NCBI GenBank assembly: GCA_964658655.1
Contig: CAZZZL010000005.1
Location: 89,433-153,432 of the forward strand
Reading direction: 5' to 3'
Length of the DNA: 64,000 bases
From: G963692885 sp964658655
Lineage (GTDB): Bacteria > Acidobacteriota > Terriglobia > Terriglobales > Acidobacteriaceae
Part shown: positions 18,557-27,538 of the stretch, one piece after another
Position numbering within the stretch: the stretch's first letter is position 1
How the letters are laid out: each line of letters begins with the position of its first letter
Program-made: the position numbers and the translations under genes
Notes under the pieces: model-generated
The model's database searches: none
What the model was told of the DNA's origin: nothing
What the model saw: only the letters and a program-made list of their open reading frames with translations

Positions 18557-20623
18557 ATGTCCCTGATGTCTCGTGTTTCCTTCGTTGTTCTGTTGACTAC
18601 AACTACTGCGGGGTTCTCGCAGGACATGCCAAAGAGCCAGCCCCAGATCTGGCAGGCAAAGCCGGACGCCGCCGCTTTTGAAGCGCAGGAAAACGAACGC
18701 CTGACGACAGCACAGCGTTGCATTGACGCGATTTTGGCTGTGAAGGGGGCGCGGACGATCGAGAACACGCTGGCTCCTTACGACGAGGCGATCCGGCAAT
18801 TGAATGCGTCGGGTAACCTGGCGGGGCTGATGCAGGAGGTGCATCCGGACGCGGCGTTCCGTGATCGCGCGACGGCCATGAGCACCAAAACTGCGGGAGT
18901 AGCGACGGCGCTGTCGCTGAATCCCGGCGTGTACAAGGCGCTGGCGGCCCTGGACCTGAGCAAGGCCGACGCGGCCACTCAGTATTACGTGAAGAGGCAG
19001 ATGCTGGAGTTCAGACTTGCGGGTGTGGACAAGGATGACGCGGCGCGGGAACGATTGAAGAGGTTGAACGAACAGCTGACCGAGGAGCAGTCAAACTTCG
19101 ATCGCAATATCTCCGATGACGTGCGGAGTGTGGAGGTCGCCAGTGTGACCGAACTCGATGGGCTGCCGCAGGATTATATTGACGGGCACAAGCCGGGGGC
19201 GGACGGAAAGATCCGCATTACGACAAACTACCCGGATTTCTTTCCTGCGCTTGACTTTGCAAAGAGCGACGACCTGCGCCAGAAGCTGTGGGCCGCCTTC
19301 AATAATCGCGCCTATCCAAAAAACCGGGAGGTGCTGCTGTCGATGATGAAGACGCGGTACGAGATCGCGACCCTGCTCGGCTACTCCTCATGGGCGGACT
19401 ACAATGCGGCGGACAAGATGTTTGGGAGCGGCAGGAATATCGCGGGGTTCATCGACAACCTGGACGCCACGACGCGGCCTATCGCAGAGCGCGAATTTGC
19501 CCTCCTGCTGAAAGAGAAACAGAAGACTGAGCCGAAGGCGACACAGATTGGCGAGTACGATTCGTGGCGGATGCTGGAGCTGGTTCGGCGGTCGGACTAC
19601 GATTTCGATTCGGCAACGGTCCGACCGTACCTGGCGTACGACAAGGTGAAGCAGGGCGTACTGGACACGGCGGCGACGCTCTTCCACATCTCATTCCGGC
19701 GTGAGACAGATGCCGTCGCATGGGACCCTTCGGTCGAAACATGGGATGTGATCGACAACGGCCGCGCGATTGGCCGCTTCTATCTCGATCTGCACCCGAG
19801 AGCCGGGAAGTATGGGCACGCGAACATGGTGCCGATCCTGGATGGCATCCGTGGCAGACAGCTACCGGAGGCAGCGCTGGTGTGCAATTTTGCGCAACCG
19901 ACGGCGAGCGATCCGGGGCTGATGGATTATGAAGATGTCATCACGTTCTTTCACGAATTCGGCCACCTGATGCACCACATTCTGGGCGGCCAGCAGCGAT
20001 GGGCGGGGATCAGCGGGATCTCCATGGAAACGGACTTCGTGGAGGCGCCGTCGCAGATGCTGGAGAAGTGGATGCGCAGTCCGCAGGTGCTGGCATCGTT
20101 TGCACGCGACTACAAGACAGGGCAGCCGATACCGGAAGAACTGGTAAACAGGATGAACCGGGCCTCAGCGTTTGGACGTGCCGGCAAAGTAGCCGACCAG
20201 AACCTGCTGTCGGCGGTGTCCTATGGGATGTACAAGGATCCGCCACAGGATACCGACCCGGGGAAGGTGACGCTAAGCGCGTTCCACCGCTACTCCCTGT
20301 TTGTGCCGCTGGCCAATGACGAGGATGCGCACATGTATACCTCGTTCACCCATTTGTCGGGCTACTCATCGGCGTACTACACATACATGTGGGACAAGAT
20401 TATTGCGGAGGACTTCTTCAGCCAGTTCGACCAGAAGAACCTGCTGGCAGGGGAGGCGCCGATGCGGTACCGGAGAACCGTGCTGGAGCCGGGTGGCTCG
20501 ATGTCGGCAAACGACCTGGTGAAGAATTTCCTGGGGCGGCCTGGCAATATGAAGGCATTTCAGGCGTGGCTGGGCGAGGAATTCGCCGTGGCCGGGGCAC
20601 CACCCGGAAGAGGTGGCCGTTGA
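18557..20623 (+). CDS. Secreted M3 family zinc metallopeptidase
   Basis: An oligopeptidase of the thimet/Dcp type, 688 residues. The zinc site is HEFGHLMHHIL at residues 466-476 (H466, E467, H470), with the downstream METDFVEAPSQMLEKW supplying the third ligand Glu. The N-terminus is a signal peptide (VSFVVLLTTTTAGFSQ), so the enzyme acts in the periplasm, whereas E. coli oligopeptidase A and Dcp lack this. The helical N-terminal half (ARERLKRLNEQLTEEQSNF, NREVLLSMMKTRYEIATLLGY) is typical. The C-terminus ends in a short Gly/Arg/Pro-rich tail. It probably trims peptides taken up or released in the periplasm. It stands alone between secF and tonB. Confidence 0.92.
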   Translation: MSLMSRVSFVVLLTTTTAGFSQDMPKSQPQIWQAKPDAAAFEAQENERLTTAQRCIDAILAVKGARTIENTLAPYDEAIRQLNASGNLAGLMQEVHPDAAFRDRATAMSTKTAGVATALSLNPGVYKALAALDLSKADAATQYYVKRQMLEFRLAGVDKDDAARERLKRLNEQLTEEQSNFDRNISDDVRSVEVASVTELDGLPQDYIDGHKPGADGKIRITTNYPDFFPALDFAKSDDLRQKLWAAFNNRAYPKNREVLLSMMKTRYEIATLLGYSSWADYNAADKMFGSGRNIAGFIDNLDATTRPIAEREFALLLKEKQKTEPKATQIGEYDSWRMLELVRRSDYDFDSATVRPYLAYDKVKQGVLDTAATLFHISFRRETDAVAWDPSVETWDVIDNGRAIGRFYLDLHPRAGKYGHANMVPILDGIRGRQLPEAALVCNFAQPTASDPGLMDYEDVITFFHEFGHLMHHILGGQQRWAGISGISMETDFVEAPSQMLEKWMRSPQVLASFARDYKTGQPIPEELVNRMNRASAFGRAGKVADQNLLSAVSYGMYKDPPQDTDPGKVTLSAFHRYSLFVPLANDEDAHMYTSFTHLSGYSSAYYTYMWDKIIAEDFFSQFDQKNLLAGEAPMRYRRTVLEPGGSMSANDLVKNFLGRPGNMKAFQAWLGEEFAVAGAPPGRGGR

Positions 20624-20738
20624 TGGGGGTGGCAGACAACCCCAGGTCACAAAAAATTCATCTCCTGGGAACAAAGTGAAAAGCCGCGGTGTCTATACCG
20701 AGTAAGACGTAATAAGACTCACCCATCCGAGGTAGGCC

Positions 20739-21470
20739 ATGTTCGAAGATGCGTTGATGGAGTCCGGCGGCAAGCTGAAGACCAAGAGCAAATGGTTCAG
20801 CATTGTTGCCATTGTTTTGAATGGTTCAATTCTGCTTGCCATGATTCTTTGGCCCCTGCTGCACTATGAAGCCCTGCCGTCACAGATGATGATGACGCTG
20901 CTTGTTGCTCCACCACCACCGCCTCCTCCGCCACCACCGCCGCCACCGGCAGCGCCGCAACCAAAGATTCCCAAGACGACGCAAATCACGAACCAGCTGC
21001 TGGCGCCGACAAAGATTCCGAAGGACATCAAGAAGCCAGTCGATGAACCGCCACCACCGCAATCCGCGGGCATTGCTGGCATGGAAGGCATGACAGGAGG
21101 GGCTGCGGGTGGCGCCATCGGCGGCATCCTGGGCGGCGTCGGCACGGGTCCTGCTCCTGTTGTTAAGGCGGCTGCGCCGAAGAAGGTCGCTATTTCGTCT
21201 GGCGTGATGGCTGGCAACAAGCTGTCCGGCTCTGATCCGACGTATCCTGCCATCGCCAAGGCGGCCCGTATCCAGGGTACCGTGGTGCTGCAAGCAACTA
21301 TCTCCAAAACCGGCACGATCGAGAATCTCCGCGTCATCAGCGGTCCTCCGATGCTGCAGGCTGGAGCACTCAGTGCGGTGAAGGGCTGGCGGTATAAGCC
21401 ATATCTTCTGAATGGCGAGCCGGTGGAAGTTGAAACAACTGTTAATGTTGTCTTCAACCTCGGCGGCTAA
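20739..21470 (+). CDS. tonB: Energy transducer TonB
   Basis: TonB carries energy from the ExbB-ExbD motor to outer-membrane receptors. The 243-residue protein has one N-terminal membrane helix (WFSIVAIVLNGSILLAMILWPLL), a run of 13 consecutive prolines, a Pro/Lys spacer, a Gly-rich linker (about residues 120-140) and a C-terminal TonB domain. That domain contains YPAIAKAARIQGTVVLQATI, GTIENLRVISGPPML and GWRYKPYLLNGEPVEVETTV. It heads the tonB-exbB-exbD-exbD set and is separated from exbB by a strong hairpin. It is the likely partner of the four receptors in the window. Confidence 0.94.
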   Translation: MFEDALMESGGKLKTKSKWFSIVAIVLNGSILLAMILWPLLHYEALPSQMMMTLLVAPPPPPPPPPPPPPAAPQPKIPKTTQITNQLLAPTKIPKDIKKPVDEPPPPQSAGIAGMEGMTGGAAGGAIGGILGGVGTGPAPVVKAAAPKKVAISSGVMAGNKLSGSDPTYPAIAKAARIQGTVVLQATISKTGTIENLRVISGPPMLQAGALSAVKGWRYKPYLLNGEPVEVETTVNVVFNLGG

Positions 21471-21488
21471 CCAATTATTAGTTTTGGG

Positions 21489-21527
21489 CCAAGGTTGCGG
21501 GAACCGTCAAGGTTCCCGCAACCTTGG
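21489..21527 (+). terminator. Strong hairpin between tonB and exbB
   Basis: A 17-bp perfect inverted repeat, CCAAGGTTGCGGGAACC at 21489-21505 with its complement at 21511-21527, has a 5-nt loop. The sequence after it is T-rich but not a pure T tract. It probably ends or attenuates tonB transcripts, or protects their 3' ends. Confidence 0.7.
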
Positions 21528-21639
21528 TGTTAGGTTATTATCCCTCTCTGGCCAGTTCGGGGCATGTGTACCCCTAACAGCCAGGTGTTAGCATCGCGAA
21601 GTTCATAACAGTTCCACATGCATCAGGAGGAAAGATTCA

Positions 21640-22389
21640 GTGATTCTCGCTCATCTCACCCAACTTGCGATCCATCCCTCGACCCTGGGCCTGTTTTTCC
21701 AGGACTCGAGCGCCAATACCTTCACCCCCATCGAAATGTGGGGAAGCATGGGCAACCTGGCACGCGCCGTGGTTATCCTGCTCTTCATCATGTCGATCTG
21801 GTCGCTCGCGGTGATTTTCGATCGCGCCATTTATTTCAGTGCAGCTCGTAAGCAGTCACGTGACTTCGCACCCCGTGTAGCCGGCGCCCTGCGCGAGGGC
21901 AAGCTGGATGAAGCCATCAAGGTTGCTGATCGCAACAAGAAGTCGCACCTGGCGGAAGTGGTCACTGCCGGTCTGCAGGAGTTTCGCAACTTCGGTTCAG
22001 GCGGCACCGTGACCGAGGGTCAGATCGAATCGAGCCAGCGCGCTCTTGAGCGTTCGGAAGCGATCGTGCACGCGAAGTTGAAGCGTGGACTGGGCGGTCT
22101 GGCGACGATTGGTTCGACGGCACCGTTTATCGGCCTGTTCGGAACGGTTATCGGTATTTTGAACGCCTTCCAGAAGATTGCCACTGAGAAGTCTGCCGGT
22201 ATCGGTGCAATTGCCGGTGGTATCTCAGAAGCCCTGGTTACGACTGCGTTCGGTCTGCTGGTCGCAATCCCTGCCGTTATGTGCTTCAACTACTTCACCA
22301 ACAAGGTGGAAGCATTTGACGTTGAGATGGATAACAGCTCCAGCGAACTGATCGATTATTTCCTGAAGCAGTCGCAGAACCGCCGCTAG
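21640..22389 (+). CDS. exbB: ExbB/TolQ-type proton channel
   Basis: The proton channel subunit that with ExbD energises TonB. In 249 residues there are three membrane helices: near 30-55 (LARAVVILLFIMSIWSLAVIF), near 150-170 (GLATIGSTAPFIGLFGTVIGI) and near 190-215 (GISEALVTTAFGLLVAIPAV). The conserved TAPFIGLFGTVIGI and GISEALVTTAFGLLVAIPA motifs define the MotA/TolQ/ExbB family. The start is GTG at 21640 with AGGAGG 9 nt upstream. Two exbD genes follow on the same strand. Confidence 0.95.
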   Translation: MILAHLTQLAIHPSTLGLFFQDSSANTFTPIEMWGSMGNLARAVVILLFIMSIWSLAVIFDRAIYFSAARKQSRDFAPRVAGALREGKLDEAIKVADRNKKSHLAEVVTAGLQEFRNFGSGGTVTEGQIESSQRALERSEAIVHAKLKRGLGGLATIGSTAPFIGLFGTVIGILNAFQKIATEKSAGIGAIAGGISEALVTTAFGLLVAIPAVMCFNYFTNKVEAFDVEMDNSSSELIDYFLKQSQNRR

Positions 22390-22417
22390 AACACACCGGG
22401 CGAGAATCATCGTAGTC

Positions 22418-22451
22418 GCCGGGCAGGCCTGCATGGGTGGGGCCACCCGGC
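22418..22451 (+). terminator. Imperfect hairpin between exbB and first exbD
   Basis: GCCGGG-C-A-GGCC (22418-22429) faces GGCC-A-CCCGGC (22441-22451), giving an interrupted 10-bp stem with no T tract. It may act as an attenuator or 3'-end protector that sets exbB:exbD stoichiometry. Confidence 0.35.
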
Positions 22452-22524
22452 GAGACGAATACTCGCCGGACTGTTAGCAGTCAAAGACACTGGCGCGGAA
22501 ACGCCGTTACGGAGTAAGACACAC

Positions 22525-22971
22525 ATGGCACTGGTCGCACGAGACGAAGGCTCTAAAGTCAACTCCAACATCAACGTCACACCGATGGTGGATGTGATGC
22601 TGGTCCTCCTTATCATTTTCATGGTCATCACGCCCATGGTGCAGAACAAGGTCAACGTAAACCTGGTCGCCGCGGCCGATGCAACACCGATGCCGGATGC
22701 CGATCACGAAGACCAGGCAGTCGTAGCGGTTACGCGCGATGGCCGTGTTTATCTTGGCGCCAACCAGGTTTCGATTGACGACCTGGGCAACAAGGTGAGC
22801 GACATTCTGCAGAACAAACCCGCCAAGATTGTCTATCTGCGTTCAGACGCCCGTGCCAGCTACGGTACTGTCATGAACGCAATTGATGGCGTGCGTAGTG
22901 CAGGCGTGGATCAGCTCGGTATCCTGACGGAGCCGTCGACCACGATGAACGCAGCACCGCCAGCCAAGTAA
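22525..22971 (+). CDS. exbD: Biopolymer transport protein ExbD (first copy)
   Basis: ExbD carries the membrane Asp that couples proton flow to TonB. The 148-residue protein has a short cytoplasmic N-terminus with the family motif NVTPMVDVMLVLLIIFMVITP, in which the Asp of MVDVMLVL is the proton-binding residue. A periplasmic domain follows (KPAKIVYLRSDARASYGTVM). The ORF is preceded by GGAGTAAG about 10 nt from the start. The second exbD begins 79 bp later. Confidence 0.94.
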   Translation: MALVARDEGSKVNSNINVTPMVDVMLVLLIIFMVITPMVQNKVNVNLVAAADATPMPDADHEDQAVVAVTRDGRVYLGANQVSIDDLGNKVSDILQNKPAKIVYLRSDARASYGTVMNAIDGVRSAGVDQLGILTEPSTTMNAAPPAK

Positions 22972-23050
22972 GAACGCGGTCCGCACATTGGGCCGCACAC
23001 ATTTGCTGGACAGGAATCGTTACAAGAACCGTTAGGAAACGAGGAAGATT

Positions 23051-23488
23051 ATGGGAATGACATCTGGCGGCCACGGCGGCCTGTCATCGGACATCAACGT
23101 AACGCCGATGATCGATATTCTGCTCGTGCTGCTCATCATCTTCATGGCCATCACACCGGTGTCGCCGCGCGGCCTGGATGCCCTGGTCCCGCAGCCACCG
23201 AAAGACAAGACGGAAAAGCCTGATACCGAGACGAGCATCACGGTGCAGATCACACATCGCCCGGGTGGCGGTGAGCCCGGATATAAGATCAATGAAACAG
23301 ACGTGGCCCATGCTGATCTTCAAAACAAGCTGGCTGGTATTTTCGCAACACGCGCTAACAAGATCATGTTTGTGAAGGGTGACGCCGATCTCGACTTCGC
23401 GCCCGTTGCCGATGTGATTGACATTGGTAAAGCAGCCGGCGTAGACCATATCGGTATCATGACTCCCAAGGTGCTGGCCGGCCAGTAA
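23051..23488 (+). CDS. exbD: Biopolymer transport protein ExbD (second copy)
   Basis: A second ExbD of 145 residues with the same N-terminal motif (DINVTPMIDILLVLLIIFMA) including the membrane Asp, and a similar periplasmic fold ending in ADVIDIGKAAGVDHIGIMTPK. The periplasmic part differs from the first copy by a Pro/Lys/Glu-rich stretch (QPPKDKTEKPDTET) near residues 45-60. Two ExbD paralogues behind one ExbB is a common arrangement in Acidobacteriota and some other phyla; whether they form a mixed dimer in one motor is unknown. A terminator follows at 23519. Confidence 0.93.
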   Translation: MGMTSGGHGGLSSDINVTPMIDILLVLLIIFMAITPVSPRGLDALVPQPPKDKTEKPDTETSITVQITHRPGGGEPGYKINETDVAHADLQNKLAGIFATRANKIMFVKGDADLDFAPVADVIDIGKAAGVDHIGIMTPKVLAGQ

Positions 23489-23518
23489 GCTCGACAGAGG
23501 GCCCGACACCTGACACTC

Positions 23519-23555
23519 AAATCCGCGACCGCATTACCGGCCGCGGATTTTCGTT
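23519..23555 (+). terminator. Terminator after second exbD
   Basis: AAATCCGCG (23519-23527) pairs with CGCGGATTT (23542-23550), extended by a CC/GG pair after a one-base bulge on each side, and is followed by TCGTTTGTT. It lies 30 bp after the stop and separates the exb genes from the TPR lipoprotein. Confidence 0.65.
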
Positions 23556-23579
23556 TGTTGATGGCGATTACCTCCGCAC

Positions 23580-23607
23580 TTGCTAGTCCTCAGAAAACAG
23601 TTACAAT
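23580..23607 (+). promoter_or_regulatory. Candidate sigma-70 promoter of the TPR lipoprotein gene
   Basis: TTGCTA (23580-23585) and TACAAT (23602-23607) are separated by 16 bp, matching the -35/-10 consensus at 4/6 and 5/6 positions. It lies between the exbD terminator and the gene starting at 23699, which would then have a leader of about 85 nt. Confidence 0.4.
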
Positions 23608-23698
23608 CACAGCGCGTAGACTTTTAACATTCCCCGATCACCGTAGACGGACCCGACACATACTCGGGGTCTGGCAATAGAAGGAGAAGAAGACCAGA

Positions 23699-24523
23699 AT
23701 GAAGCGAACCGCACGTTTTCTAGTGCCGGCAGTTGCCAGCCTCGCAATGTTGATGAGCCTCACCGGTTGCGCGAAGCTGAAAGCGCGTGACCAGTTGAAC
23801 AAGGGCGTCGAAGCATTCAAGAACGCCAAATACGAAGAGGCGATCAACCATTTCCAGAAGTCAGCAAGCCTGGATCCAGATCTCAAAAACGCGAAGATTT
23901 TCCTAGCGACGGCTTACGCTCAGAATGTGATTCCAGGCGCGGATACGCCGGAGAACAAGAAGAATGCAGAGCTCGCGGTAAACAGCTATCAGCAGGTGCT
24001 GTCCGAAGACCCGAAGAACATCAACGCGACCAAGGGAATTGCTTCGATCTACTTCAATATTGGTCAGGTTGACCAGGCCAAGGCATGGCAGAAAAAGGTT
24101 CTGGAGATCGATCCTAACGATCCTGAAGCGATGTACACCATCGGCGTGATCGACTGGACGACGTCGCGCAAGAACTCACTGAAGATTCTTGAGGCAATGG
24201 GTTCAGGCGATAAGGCGGATGGCAACCCACAGCTTCCCAAGAAAGACTGTGCTTCGCTTGCTGTTATCAATACGCCGCTAAATGATGAAGCGCTGAATTA
24301 TCTGAACAAGGCTGTCGAGGTAAGGCCGTCCTATGACGATGCCATGGCTTACCTGAGCCTGGTCTATCGCCGCAAGGCCGAAACTGAGTGCGGCAACGAT
24401 GATGCGCGCAAGGCAGATCTTGCCCAGGCACAAACGTGGGCGACCAAGAATATGGACACCCGCAAGGCCAACGAGGAGAAGAAGCTCCAGGCAGCTCCGG
24501 CCGGCGTGAAGATGAACAACTAA
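23699..24523 (+). CDS. TPR-repeat lipoprotein
   Basis: A periplasmic lipoprotein of 274 residues. The signal peptide ends in the lipobox LTGC with Cys24 as the lipidation site. The body consists of tetratricopeptide helices: AKYEEAINHFQKSASLDPDL, AVNSYQQVLSEDPKNINA, GQVDQAKAWQKKVLEIDPND and EALNYLNKAVEVRPSYDDA. A Lys/Asn-rich tail ends the protein. TPR scaffolds bind other proteins; the position directly after tonB-exbB-exbD-exbD suggests a role linked to receptor energisation or the cell envelope, but this gene has its own candidate promoter and terminator. GGAG and AAGAAGA lie just upstream of the ATG. Confidence 0.85.
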   Translation: MKRTARFLVPAVASLAMLMSLTGCAKLKARDQLNKGVEAFKNAKYEEAINHFQKSASLDPDLKNAKIFLATAYAQNVIPGADTPENKKNAELAVNSYQQVLSEDPKNINATKGIASIYFNIGQVDQAKAWQKKVLEIDPNDPEAMYTIGVIDWTTSRKNSLKILEAMGSGDKADGNPQLPKKDCASLAVINTPLNDEALNYLNKAVEVRPSYDDAMAYLSLVYRRKAETECGNDDARKADLAQAQTWATKNMDTRKANEEKKLQAAPAGVKMNN

Positions 24524-24544
24524 GTCCCGGCAACAAATGGACAG

Positions 24545-24572
24545 AGCCCCCGGCACCCGGGGGCTTTGTTTT
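24545..24572 (+). terminator. Rho-independent terminator after the TPR lipoprotein
   Basis: A 9-bp stem AGCCCCCGG (24545-24553) and CCGGGGGCT (24557-24565) has a 3-nt loop and is directly followed by a TTTGTTTT tract. This is the most canonical terminator of the window. Confidence 0.9.
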
Positions 24573-24630
24573 GCTCAGATCTATGACTTGTGCGAGCCGT
24601 CAACCAAATGCATACTCTCCCGGTGTCCTG

Positions 24631-26160
24631 ATGCGTCCCATCCGTAAAATTCTGATCGCGAACCGCGGCGAAATCGCTGTGCGGATTGTGCGTGCCTGCC
24701 GCGAGCTTGGGATCGCGTCGGTCGCGGTGTACTCCGATGCGGACCGAGCGGCGCTGCATGTACTGCAGGCAGACGAGGCGTATCGACTGGGCCCGGCGCC
24801 GGCGGCGCAGTCCTACCTGCGCAGTGAACTGATCCTGACGGCTGCGCGGCAAAGCGGGGCTGACGCTATCCATCCCGGGTATGGCTTCCTGTCTGAAAAT
24901 GCCGCGTTCGCGAGCGCCTGCAAAGAGGCTGGCCTGATCTTCATCGGTCCGGGTGCTGAGAGCATGGCACTGCTGGGCTCAAAGACGCGCGCGCGACAGA
25001 CGGCGGATCAAGCGGGCATGCCGCGCACGCCGGGATCGACAAAGTCGCTCGAATCTCTGAAGCAGGCAAGCGAGGTCGCAGACGAGATCGGCTACCCGGT
25101 CATGCTGAAGGCTGCGGCAGGAGGGGGCGGCAAAGGGATGTATGCTGTGCACGCGGCGAGCGAACTGCGGACGGCCTTCGACAATGCACGCAGTGAGGCA
25201 GAGCGGGCGTTCGGTTCATCGGAGGTCTACCTTGAAAAGCTGCTGGTACGACCGCGCCATATCGAAATACAGATTGCCGCGGATGAACATGGCAATTGTG
25301 TTTCGCTGGGCGAACGCGAGTGCTCGGTACAGCGCCGTCATCAGAAAGTCATTGAAGAATGTCCCTCTGCGGTGGTGAGCGAGGAGCTGCGGACGCGTAT
25401 GGGCCAGGCCGCATGCCGGCTGGCGACGCGAGGCGGCTATACGAATCTGGGCACAGTCGAATTCCTGCTCGATTCGGAAGACAATTTCTACTTCCTCGAG
25501 ATGAATACGCGTCTGCAGGTGGAGCACCCGGTGACCGAGCTGGTCACCGGCATCGATCTGGTGCAACTACAGATACGAATAGCCGAAGGGCATCCGCTGC
25601 CATTTACCCAGTCTGAAGTACATCGTCGCGGACACGCCATTGAGTGCCGTGTGTATGCGGAAGACCCTGAGAACAGCTTTTTTCCGTCACCCGGTAAAAT
25701 CACACGGCTGCTGCAGCCGTCGGGGCCAGGAATCCGCGAGGATTGCGGCGTATACGAGGGCTGGACGGTTCCCAATGATTACGACCCGATGCTCTCGAAG
25801 CTGATTGCCTACGCGCCCACACGTATCGACGCAATCCAGAAGCTTCTGCGCGCGCTGGACGAGTACACGATACAGGGCATTCGCACGAACCTGAGCCTGT
25901 TCAAGCGCATTCTTGCGGATGAGGATTTTCGCAACGCGGCCATCGACACGGGCTATCTCGAACGATTGCTGGCCATGCCGATCGCCGGGCCGTCGGATGA
26001 GGAAACAGCGGCGTTCGCGGATGTCGCGGCACTTGCGGCGGCCTTCTTTGAGCGAACAGGCGAGAGTGCCAGTGGCGCGGCTTCGGGAAAAACGGTGCAG
26101 GCCGCGTCTGCTCCCACTCGATGGAGAGATGCGGCACGACGAGAGGGGCTGCGTTCATGA
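24631..26160 (+). CDS. accC: Biotin carboxylase (acyl-CoA carboxylase subunit)
   Basis: The enzyme carboxylates biotin on a carrier protein using ATP and bicarbonate. The 509-residue protein starts MRPIRKILIANRGEIAVRIV, the standard AccC N-terminus. It has IHPGYGFLSENA, the ATP-grasp Gly loop AAAGGGGKGM, ERECSVQRRHQKVIEE, EMNTRLQVEHPVTELVTGID with the catalytic Glu and Arg, and HAIECRVYAEDP. The C-terminus is about 60 residues longer than E. coli AccC. The start at 24631 is chosen by homology; the reading frame runs upstream into the lipoprotein gene. The stop overlaps the start of the carrier gene (ATGA). With the unusual carrier next door it could belong to a propionyl- or methylcrotonyl-type carboxylase whose transferase is elsewhere. 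Confidence 0.93.
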   Translation: MRPIRKILIANRGEIAVRIVRACRELGIASVAVYSDADRAALHVLQADEAYRLGPAPAAQSYLRSELILTAARQSGADAIHPGYGFLSENAAFASACKEAGLIFIGPGAESMALLGSKTRARQTADQAGMPRTPGSTKSLESLKQASEVADEIGYPVMLKAAAGGGGKGMYAVHAASELRTAFDNARSEAERAFGSSEVYLEKLLVRPRHIEIQIAADEHGNCVSLGERECSVQRRHQKVIEECPSAVVSEELRTRMGQAACRLATRGGYTNLGTVEFLLDSEDNFYFLEMNTRLQVEHPVTELVTGIDLVQLQIRIAEGHPLPFTQSEVHRRGHAIECRVYAEDPENSFFPSPGKITRLLQPSGPGIREDCGVYEGWTVPNDYDPMLSKLIAYAPTRIDAIQKLLRALDEYTIQGIRTNLSLFKRILADEDFRNAAIDTGYLERLLAMPIAGPSDEETAAFADVAALAAAFFERTGESASGAASGKTVQAASAPTRWRDAARREGLRS

Positions 26161-26699
26161 CGACGGGGCCCATCCGGATTCAATTGCAGATCGACGGAGT
26201 TCTGCGGTCGGTAGTCCTCACGGCGGGCGAGCAGGAAGGCAGTTTTTCCGGCGAACTCGACGGGGAGCAGGTGGCGTTTGACGCTGTGCGGCTGATGCCA
26301 GGGGTTGTCTCGCTCGTACTTCGCTCCGGCCCGCGAAGTGGTCAGTCTTTCCGTTGTGTCTTCGATGGCTTCGACGCACAAGCGGGAACCAGGGGCATAT
26401 CGATTGATCATCACGATTTTGCGTACCAAGTTTACGACCCGCGTTCGCTGGCGGCGCGCGGCAAGCGGTCCCGCCAGGATGAAGGGACACTGCTGCTCAA
26501 GGCGACCATGGCCGGCCGCGTGATTCGCCTGCTGGTGGAGAAGGGCGCGACGGTCGAGGCGCAGGCCGGTATTGTCGTCATCGAAGCGATGAAGATGCAG
26601 AACGAACTGCGCGCACAGCGTGCCGGCCGGGTGGTGGAGTTGCGAGTCACTGAAGGCGAGATGGTGGGCGCCGGCCAGGTGCTTGCCGTGATCGAATGA
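26157..26699 (+). CDS. Biotin carboxyl carrier protein
   Basis: The carrier that presents biotin to the carboxylase upstream. In 180 residues, the last 75 form a biotinyl domain with the modified-lysine motif EAMKM (Lys146), preceded by ATMAGRVIRLLVEKGATVEA and followed by a second half-domain. The first 105 residues are beta-rich and unlike the Pro/Ala linker of E. coli AccB; they resemble the N-terminal part of carrier domains in propionyl-CoA-type carboxylases. The start ATG overlaps the accC stop by four bases (ATGA), which implies coupled translation. Confidence 0.9.
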   Translation: MTTGPIRIQLQIDGVLRSVVLTAGEQEGSFSGELDGEQVAFDAVRLMPGVVSLVLRSGPRSGQSFRCVFDGFDAQAGTRGISIDHHDFAYQVYDPRSLAARGKRSRQDEGTLLLKATMAGRVIRLLVEKGATVEAQAGIVVIEAMKMQNELRAQRAGRVVELRVTEGEMVGAGQVLAVIE

Positions 26700-26798
26700 C
26701 GGGAAGGCCTGTATCGACGGGATAGCCGTCGGCCAGATACCATAAAAGGGAAGATCCAGAAAACGCAGACGAGTTCGTCGGCGAATCAAGAGGTAACC

Positions 26799-27515
26799 AT
26801 GACACGCGCTTCCAGCATGACTAAAAACTTTTCAAGAACGAAGCACCTGTTCCGCCTGCCTGTGATGTTTGTACTCGCGCTATCGGCAGGGGCCGGCACA
26901 CTAGCCCATGCGTCGGACTGGACGCCTACGAAACTGAATGACACATCTGCGCTGAAACCGCCGGCGGGTTCGAAGGTGGCGATCGTCGAGTTCATGGACC
27001 TGGAGTGCCCGGTGTGCGCGCAGATGGACCCGGTGATCGAGCGGGCCGCCGCGCAGCACCACGTGGCATGGGTACACCTTGACTATCCGCTGCCAATGCA
27101 TAACTGGAGCTTTGCCGCTGCGGTGAATGCGCGCTACTTCGATTCGAAGTCGCCTGCGCTCGGCAACGAATACAGGGCATCTGTCTTTGCGAACCAGCAG
27201 AACATTGACAATGTAAATGTGCTGACGACCTTCACACAAAAGTTTGCGAAGGACCACAATATCGATCTGCCATTCATGATGGATCCGGGCGGGAAGTTCG
27301 ATGCGGATGTGCGCGCGGATCGCAGCATGGCACAGCGGATGGGCGTGAACCGTACACCGACGATCTGGGTGGTAGCGCAGACGCCGAATGGCCCGACGTA
27401 TGAAGAGTTGCTCGATCGGAACGGGCTGGATTCATTGATCGACCAGGAGCAGGCCAAGGCCGGCCCGACAACTCCTGCGCACACGACGATGGCGAAGAAG
27501 CAGCACGGCCAGTAG
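26799..27515 (+). CDS. DsbA-like thiol oxidoreductase
   Basis: A secreted thioredoxin-fold protein of 238 residues with signal peptide (LPVMFVLALSAGAGTLAHA) and active site CPVC at residues 70-73 (VEFMDLECPVCAQMDPVIER). The insert helices and cis-Pro strand VNRTPTIWVV near residue 185 mark the DsbA/DsbG group. It would introduce or shuffle disulfides in exported proteins. AAGAGGT precedes the ATG by about 4-5 nt, supporting 26799; a second ATG lies six codons later. It converges with a VKOR gene whose product is the expected re-oxidant of such proteins. Confidence 0.9.
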   Translation: MTRASSMTKNFSRTKHLFRLPVMFVLALSAGAGTLAHASDWTPTKLNDTSALKPPAGSKVAIVEFMDLECPVCAQMDPVIERAAAQHHVAWVHLDYPLPMHNWSFAAAVNARYFDSKSPALGNEYRASVFANQQNIDNVNVLTTFTQKFAKDHNIDLPFMMDPGGKFDADVRADRSMAQRMGVNRTPTIWVVAQTPNGPTYEELLDRNGLDSLIDQEQAKAGPTTPAHTTMAKKQHGQ

Positions 27516-27538
27516 CTGTTTCGTTGCGCTCGCTGAAG

